From the NCBI GenBank assembly GCA_016794505.1, contig JAEUJZ010000160.1, positions 1-64,000 of the forward strand: DNA of 64,000 nt, written 5' to 3'. A program made the position numbers and the translations under genes. The notes beneath the pieces were generated by a model, which saw nothing but the letters and a program-made list of their open reading frames with translations, was not told the origin of the DNA and made no database searches. Shown here piece after piece: positions 1 to 8,195 of this stretch. Position 1 is the first letter of the stretch; each line of letters opens with the position of its first letter. The stretch comes from Myxococcales bacterium. Its GTDB lineage: Bacteria > Myxococcota_A > Polyangia > Palsa-1104 > JAEUJZ01.

Positions 1-127
1 GCATCTTCCGCGCTTCGGCCTGGGTTGGCTGCTTGCTAGCCATCAGCCGGCGCTTGCCGCCTTCATACCAGCGCAGGTAGAACCCGATGAACCTGCCGCC
101 CTTGGTCCTACGTATGACCTCACCCAC
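1..127 (-). CDS. Probable tyrosine recombinase (phage-type integrase), N-terminal fragment cut by the window edge
   Basis: The minus strand is open from a GTG at 127 to the left edge, giving about 42 residues. The segment reads RRTKGGRFIGFYLRWYEGGK, followed by KRRLMASKQPTQAEARK. A basic strand, an aromatic YxRWY strand, a G-K-R-R turn and a final KxTQAEAR helix are typical of the arm-binding N-terminus of phage and island integrases. A GGGGGTG stretch lies just upstream as a possible ribosome site, and TATAAT lies at 143-148. The catalytic domain is outside the window, so the family call rests on the N-terminus alone. Integrase genes usually sit at the end of their element, which would put an attachment site close by, between about 130 and 270. 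Confidence 0.5.
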   Translation of the reverse strand, partial: MGEVIRRTKGGRFIGFYLRWYEGGKRRLMASKQPTQAEARKM

Positions 128-142
128 AGGACACCCCCACCG

Positions 143-179
143 GATTATACCCCGCTGCGGTGATCCCACTGTGATCCCA
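143..179 (-). promoter_or_regulatory. TATAAT box and two 9-bp direct repeats upstream of the integrase start
   Basis: On the minus strand a perfect TATAAT occupies 148-143. The motif TGGGATCAC occurs twice, at 179-171 and 168-160, with an 11-bp period, covering the expected -35 region. No good TTGACA is visible. The arrangement would suit a promoter overlapped by two sites for a regulator or for the recombinase itself; this is inference. Confidence 0.35.
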
Positions 180-268
180 TGACGCGGTGTAGGTGCTCGA
201 CGGGCCACTGCTGAGTTCGCTACGCTGAAATTGCGTCAGCGACGGAAGCCCGTGAAACGATTGGGGAT

Positions 269-892
269 TTGTTGGACTGTGTGCTGTGCAAACAGAACTT
301 CGGCACCAGCATGGGCACGGTTCCCAACGTGCCATGCACGACGGCCACCGATCCCTGCATGCAGGTGGCGAACATGGTGAGTGGAGCCGTCATGGGGGCG
401 ACGGCCAAGGGAGTCTGCGACACCGCTTCACAGAAATGCACAGCCGAGGTGACGGCGACGCTCAGCTATCCGATCACGCTGTCCAAGGAACAGAACTTCG
501 CCACCATGGTGGCCGGCAAGGCCGTCAGCGTTGTTCACACCATCACGCTCAAGTACGGCGTCAGCAAGAACACGACGACGTTTGCGATTCCCGAGACCGC
601 GCTGTACATCGCTCCGATGGGAGTGACCAGCGTGGCCGATTCGCGAGCCGTCTATATCGATAAGATCCCTGCCATTGCCAAGGGCACCACGATTCCCGAC
701 GGCGGCGGCAGCATCTCGCTGCCCGAGGGCTCGCCGGCCCGCGCCGAGTTCGTGAAGTACATCCAGAGTCCGACGACACCCTTTGTGCTTCTGGGGGTTG
801 CCAAGCCGGTGGTGAAGGCCGGGGATGCCATGCCCGCCGGGGAGATCTGGCTGCGCGTCATTCCCGAGTTCGTCGTGGGGCTGCCACGCTAG
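269..892 (+). CDS. Hypothetical protein lacking a recognisable start or signal; possibly 5'-truncated
   Basis: The frame is open from a TGA at 212-214 to a TAG at 890-892. The only common start codon near the beginning is TTG at 269, with no convincing ribosome site. The N-terminal part is Cys-rich (DCVLCKQNF, NVPC, DPC, GVC, QKC) and the rest is beta-rich, as in exported or lipid-anchored proteins of myxobacteria. No signal peptide or lipobox is encoded. The exported-type sequence, the missing leader and the adjacent divergent integrase suggest that the 5' end was lost when an element inserted. It could instead be an intact gene with an unusual start. I do not recognise the family. Confidence 0.45.
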   Translation: MLDCVLCKQNFGTSMGTVPNVPCTTATDPCMQVANMVSGAVMGATAKGVCDTASQKCTAEVTATLSYPITLSKEQNFATMVAGKAVSVVHTITLKYGVSKNTTTFAIPETALYIAPMGVTSVADSRAVYIDKIPAIAKGTTIPDGGGSISLPEGSPARAEFVKYIQSPTTPFVLLGVAKPVVKAGDAMPAGEIWLRVIPEFVVGLPR

Positions 893-985
893 TTTCGTGC
901 GCGGTGGCGGCGTCTGCGAGGGGGCTTCACCGGGGCTCGAAATGCGTGACTTCTTTGCCCGGTTCGGCATACCCTACGGAACGAG

Positions 986-2347
986 ATGCCTGCTGACCTG
1001 ACTGCGATTCTCCTCCCACTTCCCCCTCGGGGACTGCAACCAAACGACGTTGTCAACGTAGTTGCTCAAAACGCGCCGGCCGCTGCCTGGCTGCGCTTGG
1101 TGCCGTTTGAACAGCACGAGATCCATCAGCTTGAGGTGATGGATGGGCAGACCGGGCTTCCCTCGGTCTCTCCGGCGATGCTGACGGCGCTTGCGCAAAA
1201 CGGCGGCAAGGCGCTGTTTGTGCATGTGAATCACGCGGCCAAACAGGCCCTGATGCACGCGTTCGAGGACGGCATCGAGGTGGCGTCGTACAGCGGCGAG
1301 CCAACCGATGCGTTTCTGGCCGAGTTTCAGCGCCTCGTCGGGCTGTCCATCGACGACGTAGCGGCTGCCGATGATGGCACGCGGGTGGGCTTTGGCCAGG
1401 CTGCTTCGCGAACCGCCGCGGTCGTGCGCGGGCGTCTGATCATGGTGCCCATGGGGACGCCGACGGGCATGGGCAGCTTTTTGTTTCACGACCGCGGACA
1501 CGAGCGCTTGCAGTCCGGCGAGCAGTCGTCCGACGACGAGGCCGGTGAAGGCGAGTCGACGCGCGTGGCGTTCTTTGCCTTCGATGGCGGCTTGATACAG
1601 CAGGCGTTCGGAGAGCTTCCAGGCAAGCAGCTTGCGCAGGTGATTTCGGGTGCGCCGCAGGAAATTGTCGGGCCCCTGATTGCTCTGCGCGACGCCACGA
1701 CCAAGATGCTATCGCAGACGGATGCGCAGCCGGGGCGCTCGGACAAGCACCCAGCCTGGCACACGCACGCGTTCGAACTGCTCGCCATGTGTCACGCCGG
1801 GGTCTATTCCGGCGGTGACACGCTGCGCTACATCGACCAAAAGGTCTTTGCGCTTTTGAACATCGGCGACGCCACGCCGATCATTGATGCCGACGATGCC
1901 GAAGAGCTGCAGAACCTGCCGAGTCTGCTCGATGCGATGATCGAGGTCCTGCCGTGTCCGAAGCCGCCGGCTGGCTATGGCCCGCTGCTTGAGATGATCG
2001 GCCCCGATGAGATCGGCGCACTGGTGCCGTGGGCCAAGCCAGGCGAGCCCTACGACGGGGCGATCTTCTTGGTGAAGCCGGACCGTCTGCTGCAGCTTGT
2101 GCGGTCGATGGATGGCAACAAGCTGGCGCAGCGACTTGAGCGCTTCAGTCGGGCGCTCTATACGGCGCAGAATGGGGCGCCCGAGGGCGAAGAAGGCGAG
2201 AAAGCCTATATCGAGTGGCGCTCGGAGCAGGAGCAGCGCAGCCGTCCCGATATCGAGCGCTTCCTCACGGCCTGGGCCGAGCTGCGCCTGGTCTTTGAGA
2301 TCGCCGCAGCCAACCAGATGAACATCGGCGTCATCGTCTACGCCTAG
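986..2347 (+). CDS. Hypothetical cytosolic protein, 453 aa
   Basis: I do not recognise this protein. It starts with ATG at 986 and has no signal peptide or membrane segment. The sequence is a normal mixed alpha/beta globular composition with an acidic linker (SSDDEAGEGES) near residue 185. Codon use matches the surrounding GC-rich genes, so it is very likely real. It converges on murI, with only 43 bp between the two stop codons and no obvious hairpin there. Nothing in the neighbourhood defines its role. Confidence 0.75.
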   Translation: MPADLTAILLPLPPRGLQPNDVVNVVAQNAPAAAWLRLVPFEQHEIHQLEVMDGQTGLPSVSPAMLTALAQNGGKALFVHVNHAAKQALMHAFEDGIEVASYSGEPTDAFLAEFQRLVGLSIDDVAAADDGTRVGFGQAASRTAAVVRGRLIMVPMGTPTGMGSFLFHDRGHERLQSGEQSSDDEAGEGESTRVAFFAFDGGLIQQAFGELPGKQLAQVISGAPQEIVGPLIALRDATTKMLSQTDAQPGRSDKHPAWHTHAFELLAMCHAGVYSGGDTLRYIDQKVFALLNIGDATPIIDADDAEELQNLPSLLDAMIEVLPCPKPPAGYGPLLEMIGPDEIGALVPWAKPGEPYDGAIFLVKPDRLLQLVRSMDGNKLAQRLERFSRALYTAQNGAPEGEEGEKAYIEWRSEQEQRSRPDIERFLTAWAELRLVFEIAAANQMNIGVIVYA

Positions 2348-2390
2348 CTCGCGCGCGTGGGCCGTCGGATCGCGCGGCGCGTCGTGCGCT

Positions 2391-3257
2391 TCACAGGTCG
2401 ACAAGCTGTACGCTGGCCAAGGCCTGCCCCAAAAAGCGCGAGCCCACTTCACTGACGCGTGCCTCGTCGGTGACAAAGCACGTCAAGCGGGGGCTAGCAT
2501 CGGACCATGTGTTGGCGCTGGCGAGCACGTGGTCATCTTGCAGGCGTCTTGCCGTCTCTTCTGCCATGGCTTGCGCCGAGTCGACGAGCGTCACCGGGTG
2601 GGTCCATAGCTCAGCGACTGCGCGCTCGATGGCGGGACGCAAGAGCGGATAGTGGGTGCAGCCCAGGACCAGCGTATCCATGGCGGGCGACCGTCGGGCT
2701 AGCTCGGTCAGATAGCGATGTAGAACCAGCTGACTGACGGCATCGTCTGGTGCAGTCCAGCCCTCTTCCACGAGCGGGACCAGCAAGGGACAGGCCTGGG
2801 CTTCAATGCGGGTGTCGGGCTGTGGCCGCATGCGCCGGATGGCTCGCTCGTACGCCCCCGAGCGCACGGTGGCCAGTGTGCCGATGACGCCAATCACGCC
2901 CGATTGTGTCGCGGCGACGGCGGCTGCGGCTCCAGGCTCGACCGCACCCAGGACACCGACCGGAAGCTCTTGGTTTAGTGCATCAAGCGCGGCGGCGGAT
3001 GCGGTGTTGCACGCGATCAGGACCAGCTTGACCGAGTGGCGCAGCAGAAAGCGGGCGGCATTGCGCGAATAACGAAGCACCGTCGCTTGACTGCGTGTGC
3101 CGTACGGGACGCGCGCCGTATCACCCAGGTAGATCAAGCGCTCGTGCGGCAGCCGGGCCATCACGGCCTTGGCGACGGTTAGCCCGCCGACGCCGGAGTC
3201 AAAGACACCGATGGGCTGCTCGGCAGTCAGAGTTGGTTTGGATAGAGCAACGGTCAT
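2391..3257 (-). CDS. murI: Glutamate racemase
   Basis: MurI interconverts L- and D-glutamate in the cytoplasm and supplies D-Glu for peptidoglycan precursors. The 288-residue length is normal for the family. The N-terminal IGVFDSGVGGLTV motif carries the conserved Asp-Ser pair (residues 20-21). The two catalytic cysteines are C83 in ACNTAS and C200 in GCTHYPLL. YLGDTARVPYG is also conserved. The ATG at 3257 overlaps the TGA of the upstream lipoprotein gene in an ATGA, so the two genes are probably translationally coupled. All family residues I can check are intact. Confidence 0.95.
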   Translation of the reverse strand: MTVALSKPTLTAEQPIGVFDSGVGGLTVAKAVMARLPHERLIYLGDTARVPYGTRSQATVLRYSRNAARFLLRHSVKLVLIACNTASAAALDALNQELPVGVLGAVEPGAAAAVAATQSGVIGVIGTLATVRSGAYERAIRRMRPQPDTRIEAQACPLLVPLVEEGWTAPDDAVSQLVLHRYLTELARRSPAMDTLVLGCTHYPLLRPAIERAVAELWTHPVTLVDSAQAMAEETARRLQDDHVLASANTWSDASPRLTCFVTDEARVSEVGSRFLGQALASVQLVDL

Positions 3258-5038
3258 CGCAGCACTCGCAAGGCGGCTCCCTCGATGCGCACGAGCAGCG
3301 GCTGACCCCGGCGATGTCCATCGGGCTGAAAAGCGATCGTGCCCGTGGCGCCTTCAAGCTGCACACGCTGCAGGTGACTGGTGAGCAGTTCCGTCGTGCA
3401 GGCCTGACCCTTGGCCATGGGCTCGGCGCAGGCCGCTCGCAAGGTCTGCACCGCGTCGTAGCCGATGGCATCCAGCACACCGGGCACGCCGCCACCGTCG
3501 TCCGAATAGCCGGAAAAGCGCGTGTCACCACCCACAAGCGGCAGCCCAGCGAGCGCCACCGGAGCGAGGAGCGCCCCCTGCAGATAGCGCCCCGCAGCAG
3601 TCAGCAAGCGCGCCGAGAGGCCTTCCGCCGTCGAGAGAAGGAGCTGAATCGTTGGCTCAGTGCTGCGCGTTTGCACCCGCTGGGTTGAAAGAGCTCCAAG
3701 AGCGGCAAGCTGCCCAGCGACGAGCTCAAGCTGGGTCGCTGTAGCCGGGACGAAGAGCGCCTGTGGCCCCAGATCGAGGATCTGCTTGGCCTGCGCCGTA
3801 AACGTCGTGGTATTCGCGGGAAAAGTGATCTGGCCCAGCACGCGTACGCTGGTGCCCTGCAGAGCGTCGACGAACGCCCGCGTCATCGCTTGCCCATAGG
3901 AAGACGCGGGTGCCAGGACCGCCACAGTTGCAAGGCCCGCAGCCCGCAGCTCTTTGGCCAGACGCTGAGCCCGTTCCTCGTTGCTGTAGAGCAGGTGATA
4001 GTCGCGGGTATCTGTAGCCGCAGCGGCGGAGCTGGGCGTCACCAACTGCAGCGTCGCCAGGCGACCCGATGCCGCGGCGCGGGTGATGGCTGCGGCCTCA
4101 GCGCGCGTGGGGGGCGCGACGAGGGCCTGCGCGCCTTCGCGTGCCAGATCGGCTGCGGCCTGCGCTGCACTTTCGGGGGCACTTCCCGTGTCTCGCACGA
4201 TGAGCTCGACGGCGGTGCGACTTGCCGGGGGAGTCGCCGGGCTTGGCGCAGATCCCGCCGGGTCAGCGGTCTTGGCTGCCCACAGCGCGCCGCGCAGAAC
4301 GCGTTCGCCGAGCGCACGATCTTTGCCTCGCAGCGGCAGAGCCAGGCCAATGCGCAAGCTCGCGGGCGCCTCGGCCTTGTCGCTTTTGGGCGGATCAACC
4401 AGGCCGAAGCGTGTGCGGGCGTCCGTCTGTGCGGCGGGGGGCAAGGATGAGATAAGTGGAATTACCTGAGTGCGCACATAGGCCTGCTCGACCGGATGAG
4501 CGCGGCTGAAGAACAGCTCGTACTCGCGCAGCGCATCGCGCGCTTGGCCCGTCTGACGGTAGCAGTCGGCAAGCACCGCATGCAGTTCGGTTGCATCGTC
4601 GCCCTCGACGATCTGGGACGAAAAGCCGGCCAGCTGGCGCAGCGCCTCCTCGGCGTCTCCGCGACGGTGCGCGAGCAAGCCCAGCTCGAAGCGGGCGGCG
4701 CTGCGCAGCGAGTCTTCCGTGGGTCCATCGACGAGCGGCTGCAGGAGCTGGCGGGCTCGATCCAGCTGCTGCTGCGCTCGCGCCACGCGCGCTTCCAGCA
4801 GTCGAGCCCAACCAACCAAGGGCTCGCTCGGCGGGTACGCGGTCTGGATGTGCTGCACAGCGGTCTTGGCGGCATCGAGATCTCCTCGCTGGAACTGCTG
4901 CTGCGCAGCGCGAAATTCCGCGTCGGCTTGCGGGTTCTGCGAGCGGATCTCGTTGGCGCGGGGATCGAAGCGGCGCGGGCACCCAGCCACGGCCACCAAG
5001 ACCAACGAGAAGCACAGCCAATGACGAGGCAACGACAT
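3254..5038 (-). CDS. LpoA/LppC-like lipoprotein: TPR-type N-domain plus periplasmic-binding-protein C-domain
   Basis: The ATG at 5038 gives 594 residues that begin with a short lipoprotein signal ending in VAVAGC (Cys20). An in-frame ATG at 5074 would add a non-signal tail and is less likely. Residues of about 30-190 are helical and Gln/Ala-rich with TPR-like repeats. From about 215 (IGLALPLRGKD) to the end the protein resembles the type I periplasmic binding fold of branched-chain amino-acid receptors and LpoA (SSYGQAM, FVPATATQ). In E. coli, LpoA activates the penicillin-binding protein PBP1a. The coupled murI gene fits a peptidoglycan role. It could instead be a solute receptor, but no transporter genes adjoin it. 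Confidence 0.75.
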   Translation of the reverse strand: MSLPRHWLCFSLVLVAVAGCPRRFDPRANEIRSQNPQADAEFRAAQQQFQRGDLDAAKTAVQHIQTAYPPSEPLVGWARLLEARVARAQQQLDRARQLLQPLVDGPTEDSLRSAARFELGLLAHRRGDAEEALRQLAGFSSQIVEGDDATELHAVLADCYRQTGQARDALREYELFFSRAHPVEQAYVRTQVIPLISSLPPAAQTDARTRFGLVDPPKSDKAEAPASLRIGLALPLRGKDRALGERVLRGALWAAKTADPAGSAPSPATPPASRTAVELIVRDTGSAPESAAQAAADLAREGAQALVAPPTRAEAAAITRAAASGRLATLQLVTPSSAAAATDTRDYHLLYSNEERAQRLAKELRAAGLATVAVLAPASSYGQAMTRAFVDALQGTSVRVLGQITFPANTTTFTAQAKQILDLGPQALFVPATATQLELVAGQLAALGALSTQRVQTRSTEPTIQLLLSTAEGLSARLLTAAGRYLQGALLAPVALAGLPLVGGDTRFSGYSDDGGGVPGVLDAIGYDAVQTLRAACAEPMAKGQACTTELLTSHLQRVQLEGATGTIAFQPDGHRRGQPLLVRIEGAALRVLR

Positions 5039-5311
5039 GCGCGGCAGGGTAGCGCTTGCGTGAGGCGCAGGCAAAAGAACTCCATGCGGGGTGCGCAGTG
5101 CGTGGGCCGTGTTCGTCCGTCCGGTTCTGGCGTGAATTTCTGCGGGTCGATGGACCTTGGCCCGATGGACCTTGGGTCGCGCCCGGCGGCTGCGCGTGTT
5201 GGGTATCTCGCTTCTCGATTTGCGGATTTCTTCAGGGTCGTTCTTTGGTTATAAGGACTCATTATCCGTCGAGCCCACACCGCTCTCCATCACACAGCAA
5301 GGAGGTCTTGG

Positions 5312-7159
5312 ATGTCCGCAGCGCCTCGAACCCCAGCCGCCGCTTCGCGCGGGTCGTTCTTCTGGCCGCTTCTTGTGATCGCAGGGGGGCTGTTGATCCA
5401 GCTGGGCTGCAGCAACGGCCGCTCGATCGATGGCGAAGGCGACGGTCGGCCCAAGAGCGGCCCTGGCTCGCTGTACCTGCAGCCCGCGGATCTGGTGATG
5501 ACGGTCGATGGCAAGTCTCCGCTTTCCATCCCGTATCAAGTGATGCGCCAGAGCGAAGACGTAAGCGGACAGGCCACGCTGACCATCGACGACGAGTCGC
5601 TCGGCACGTTTCAAGGGCCGGTCTTTGCCTATCGTCCCGGTGGCGCGGGCCGCAGCACCGTGCGAGCCCGGCTGGGCGAAGACACGGGAGACACCTCGCT
5701 GACCTTGCGGGCCGATGTCGTGGTGCTGGGACCGGACGTCCCGGCTGATGCTCCGACGCGCTTTGGCGGCGCGGCCGATCCGGGGTTTGCCCCGGACTTG
5801 GTCTATCCGCCCGACGGTGCCCTGATTCCGCCCAACCTGAACCTGCTTGAGATTCACTTCCAGCCGCGCAATGCGGATCTGTTCGAGATCCGAATCGTGA
5901 CGGATTCGCTGAACCTGCGCATGTACACGGTCTGCAAGACCGTCGGCACGGGCTGCGTGTTTCAGCCCGACGAAAAGACCTGGAAGCTTCTGTCCGATGC
6001 CACGCGCAATCGCACCGCCGAGATCACGCTGCGCGGCACGCGCAAGACAGGCGGCGGCGTCGGGCAGTCAGGCACCCGGAAGCTGTCGTTTTCGCAGAAC
6101 GACATGCTCGGCGGCATCTACTACTGGGCAGCGTCCGCGGGCGGCGTGGTGCGCTATGACTTTGGGCTGCGGGCGCAGAAGCCCGAGGTGTTCTACAACG
6201 GCTTGCGCGCCACCGCGCTGTGCGTGGGCTGTCATGCGCTTTCGCGGAACGGCAAGCGCATCGCGGTTGGCATGAACATCCCCGGCCCGGCGATGATGCG
6301 CACGCTCGACGTCGGGTCGCGCGGCAAGCTGTTCGAGGTGGGAAGCATCATCCCTGGCATGGGGGGCAGTGACTTTCAGTCGTGGTCTCCCGACGGGCAG
6401 TGGCTGATTACCAACGAATACGGCGGCCTGACGATCCGCGACGGAGAAACCGGAGCAGTGCAGGGCAAGATGCCGCTGGTGGCGCCGGCCAACATGCCCG
6501 ATGTGTCCCCGGATGGCCGCAGCGTGGTCTTCGCGCGCGGAAGCTGGACGCCGTGCCTGCCGCCGCTGCTGTGCCCGACACTGTCTGTGAGCAACGCCGG
6601 CCTCTTTACGGTGCCGTTTATGGGGAAAGATGGCTTCGGCACGCCGACCGAGATCGTCCCGGCCGCAGGATCGAACAACTACTATCCCTCGTACTCTCCC
6701 GAGGGGCGCTTCATCGTCTTTAACCGGGCCAGCGGCGAGTCCTACAGCGCCCCGACGGCGCGCGTGATGGTGGTTCCCGCGACGGGCGGTACGCCGATCG
6801 ACCTGGTCAGCGTCAACGACACCTTGGGCAACTCATGGCCCAAGTGGAGCCCGTTCGTACACAAGTACAAAGGGGCCACGATCCTGTGGATCACCTTTGC
6901 CAGCGCGCGTCCGTACGGGGTGCGCTCGACGATGGGCGCGCAGATCTGGATGGTGCCCGTGGATGTCGCCAAGCTCAGCGCGGGCATGGATCCGGGCTAT
7001 CCACCGATCTGGCTGCCGTTCCAGGACGTTCACACCGACAACCGCATCGCCCAGTGGGTCGAGAAGATCGATCGAGCCCCCTGCACCGTCTCGGATACGT
7101 CGAAGTGTGGCGCGGGTGAATTCTGCATCGATGGGTACTGCACCCCGGTGATCCAGTAG
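5312..7159 (+). CDS. Lipoprotein with one c-type heme site and PD40/TolB-like beta-propeller
   Basis: An AAGGAGG ribosome site lies 7 bases before the ATG at 5312. The 615-residue product has a long hydrophobic leader ending in IQLGC (Cys33), so it should be a lipoprotein. Residues of about 50-150 look like Ig-type beta domains. A single CVGCH heme-binding motif lies at 304-308. It is followed by PD40-like blades (SWSPDGQWLITN, VSPDGRSVVFARG, SYSPEGRFIVFN) as in TolB-type propellers. The C-terminus is a small Cys module (CTVSDTSKCGAGEFCIDGYC) common in myxobacterial surface proteins. One heme fused to a propeller suggests an electron-transfer or sensing protein facing the periplasm. The substrate is unknown. 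Confidence 0.7.
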   Translation: MSAAPRTPAAASRGSFFWPLLVIAGGLLIQLGCSNGRSIDGEGDGRPKSGPGSLYLQPADLVMTVDGKSPLSIPYQVMRQSEDVSGQATLTIDDESLGTFQGPVFAYRPGGAGRSTVRARLGEDTGDTSLTLRADVVVLGPDVPADAPTRFGGAADPGFAPDLVYPPDGALIPPNLNLLEIHFQPRNADLFEIRIVTDSLNLRMYTVCKTVGTGCVFQPDEKTWKLLSDATRNRTAEITLRGTRKTGGGVGQSGTRKLSFSQNDMLGGIYYWAASAGGVVRYDFGLRAQKPEVFYNGLRATALCVGCHALSRNGKRIAVGMNIPGPAMMRTLDVGSRGKLFEVGSIIPGMGGSDFQSWSPDGQWLITNEYGGLTIRDGETGAVQGKMPLVAPANMPDVSPDGRSVVFARGSWTPCLPPLLCPTLSVSNAGLFTVPFMGKDGFGTPTEIVPAAGSNNYYPSYSPEGRFIVFNRASGESYSAPTARVMVVPATGGTPIDLVSVNDTLGNSWPKWSPFVHKYKGATILWITFASARPYGVRSTMGAQIWMVPVDVAKLSAGMDPGYPPIWLPFQDVHTDNRIAQWVEKIDRAPCTVSDTSKCGAGEFCIDGYCTPVIQ

Positions 7160-7294
7160 CCCCGCAGTCAGCGCGTGAGAGGCGACGAAGGCGGGCGATC
7201 ATCGGACCGCAGATTTTGTCGAGAGGGCCGCGAATAGCGTCCCCAGCCGTTCGTCTTCATAGGAGAATCGGAATCATCACAGCTGGAGGGTCCC

Positions 7295-8146
7295 ATGTTC
7301 CCGCGCACGTCGCTGCTGTTCGGTCTGCTGCTTGGTTCTTCGTTGCTTTCGATCACGGATGCATCCGCGCAGCCGATGCGGCGGATGGAACGCAACGCAT
7401 CGCGTGGCGAGGTGATGCGCAGTGCGAACCAGCTTGCCGACGACATGCGGGATCTGCAGAACTTCCGCAACACGCTGGCGGCCTTCGACATGGCATGGCA
7501 GCGACAGGATGCGATGGGGGTCAGCAATGCGCTGCGCAGCTTCGTGGCGCAAGGGCGGACCGAGGTCGCCGAGCAGCGCCGCGAGACCTGGCAAGCCGAG
7601 AACGAAGCGCGTCGCTCGGGCTGGGAAGCGCGTCGTGACCGCACCTGGAAGGACGCTCGCGATGCGCGCGATGATCGCCGCGATGCCATGCAAGAGCGCC
7701 GTGAGCTGATGGAAGAGACCGCGGCTCTGGATCGGCTGGAGCGGGCGGTCGCCGCGTCGTATCAGTGGGGCCCCAGCCAGCCCGTGCTGCTAGAGGCCCG
7801 TCGATCCATGCAGCGATTTATCCACCTGGCTGAGCAAGAGGTCCGTCGCTCGCGGCGCGAGCTGCGCGAAGATCAGCGCGAGCTGCGCGAAGACCAGCGG
7901 GCCATGCGTCGCGGTTACCCGCCGCCGCCGTATGGCGCTGCGCCGCCGCCGCCGTATGGCGCTGCGCCGCCGCCGGTCGTTGTGCAGCAGCCACCGCCCC
8001 GCGGCCCCGTGGTGGTCGTGCAGCAGCCGCCTCCTCCGCCGGTCGTTGTGCAGCAGCCACCGCCACCGGTCTATGTACAGCCGCCAGCGCCGGGCAGCGT
8101 GGCCCAGCCGGCGCAAGTTCCCCCTCAACGATCCGGTGGTCTGTAG
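7295..8146 (+). CDS. Exported Arg/Glu-rich coiled-coil protein with proline-rich repeat tail
   Basis: The ATG at 7295 follows GGAGG at a good distance. Residues 1-25 form a Sec signal peptide ending ASA/Q. Residues of about 30-205 are highly charged and helical (R, E, D, with RRELREDQ repeated near 190-203), suggesting a coiled coil. The tail from about 206 is made of PPPPYGAA and VVVQQPPP repeats, which are also visible as direct repeats in the DNA at about 7918-8090. Such tails act as spacers or bind the cell wall or partner proteins. The family is not recognised. The gene is monocistronic and converges on the pentaheme cytochrome gene. Confidence 0.7.
   Translation: MFPRTSLLFGLLLGSSLLSITDASAQPMRRMERNASRGEVMRSANQLADDMRDLQNFRNTLAAFDMAWQRQDAMGVSNALRSFVAQGRTEVAEQRRETWQAENEARRSGWEARRDRTWKDARDARDDRRDAMQERRELMEETAALDRLERAVAASYQWGPSQPVLLEARRSMQRFIHLAEQEVRRSRRELREDQRELREDQRAMRRGYPPPPYGAAPPPPYGAAPPPVVVQQPPPRGPVVVVQQPPPPPVVVQQPPPPVYVQPPAPGSVAQPAQVPPQRSGGL
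7918..8090 (+). repeat. In-gene direct repeats encoding the Pro/Tyr/Val/Gln tail
   Basis: A roughly 24-bp unit encoding PPPPYGAA occurs twice in tandem at about 7918-7970. A second unit encoding VVVQQPPP recurs three times up to about 8060. The repeats lie in frame at the 3' end of the exported coiled-coil protein gene and are likely to vary in copy number by slippage. Confidence 0.6.
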
Positions 8147-8195
8147 GCACCAGCCGGATCGCCAAGGCCCAAGCGGCCCGTCGTTTCTCGTCGAT

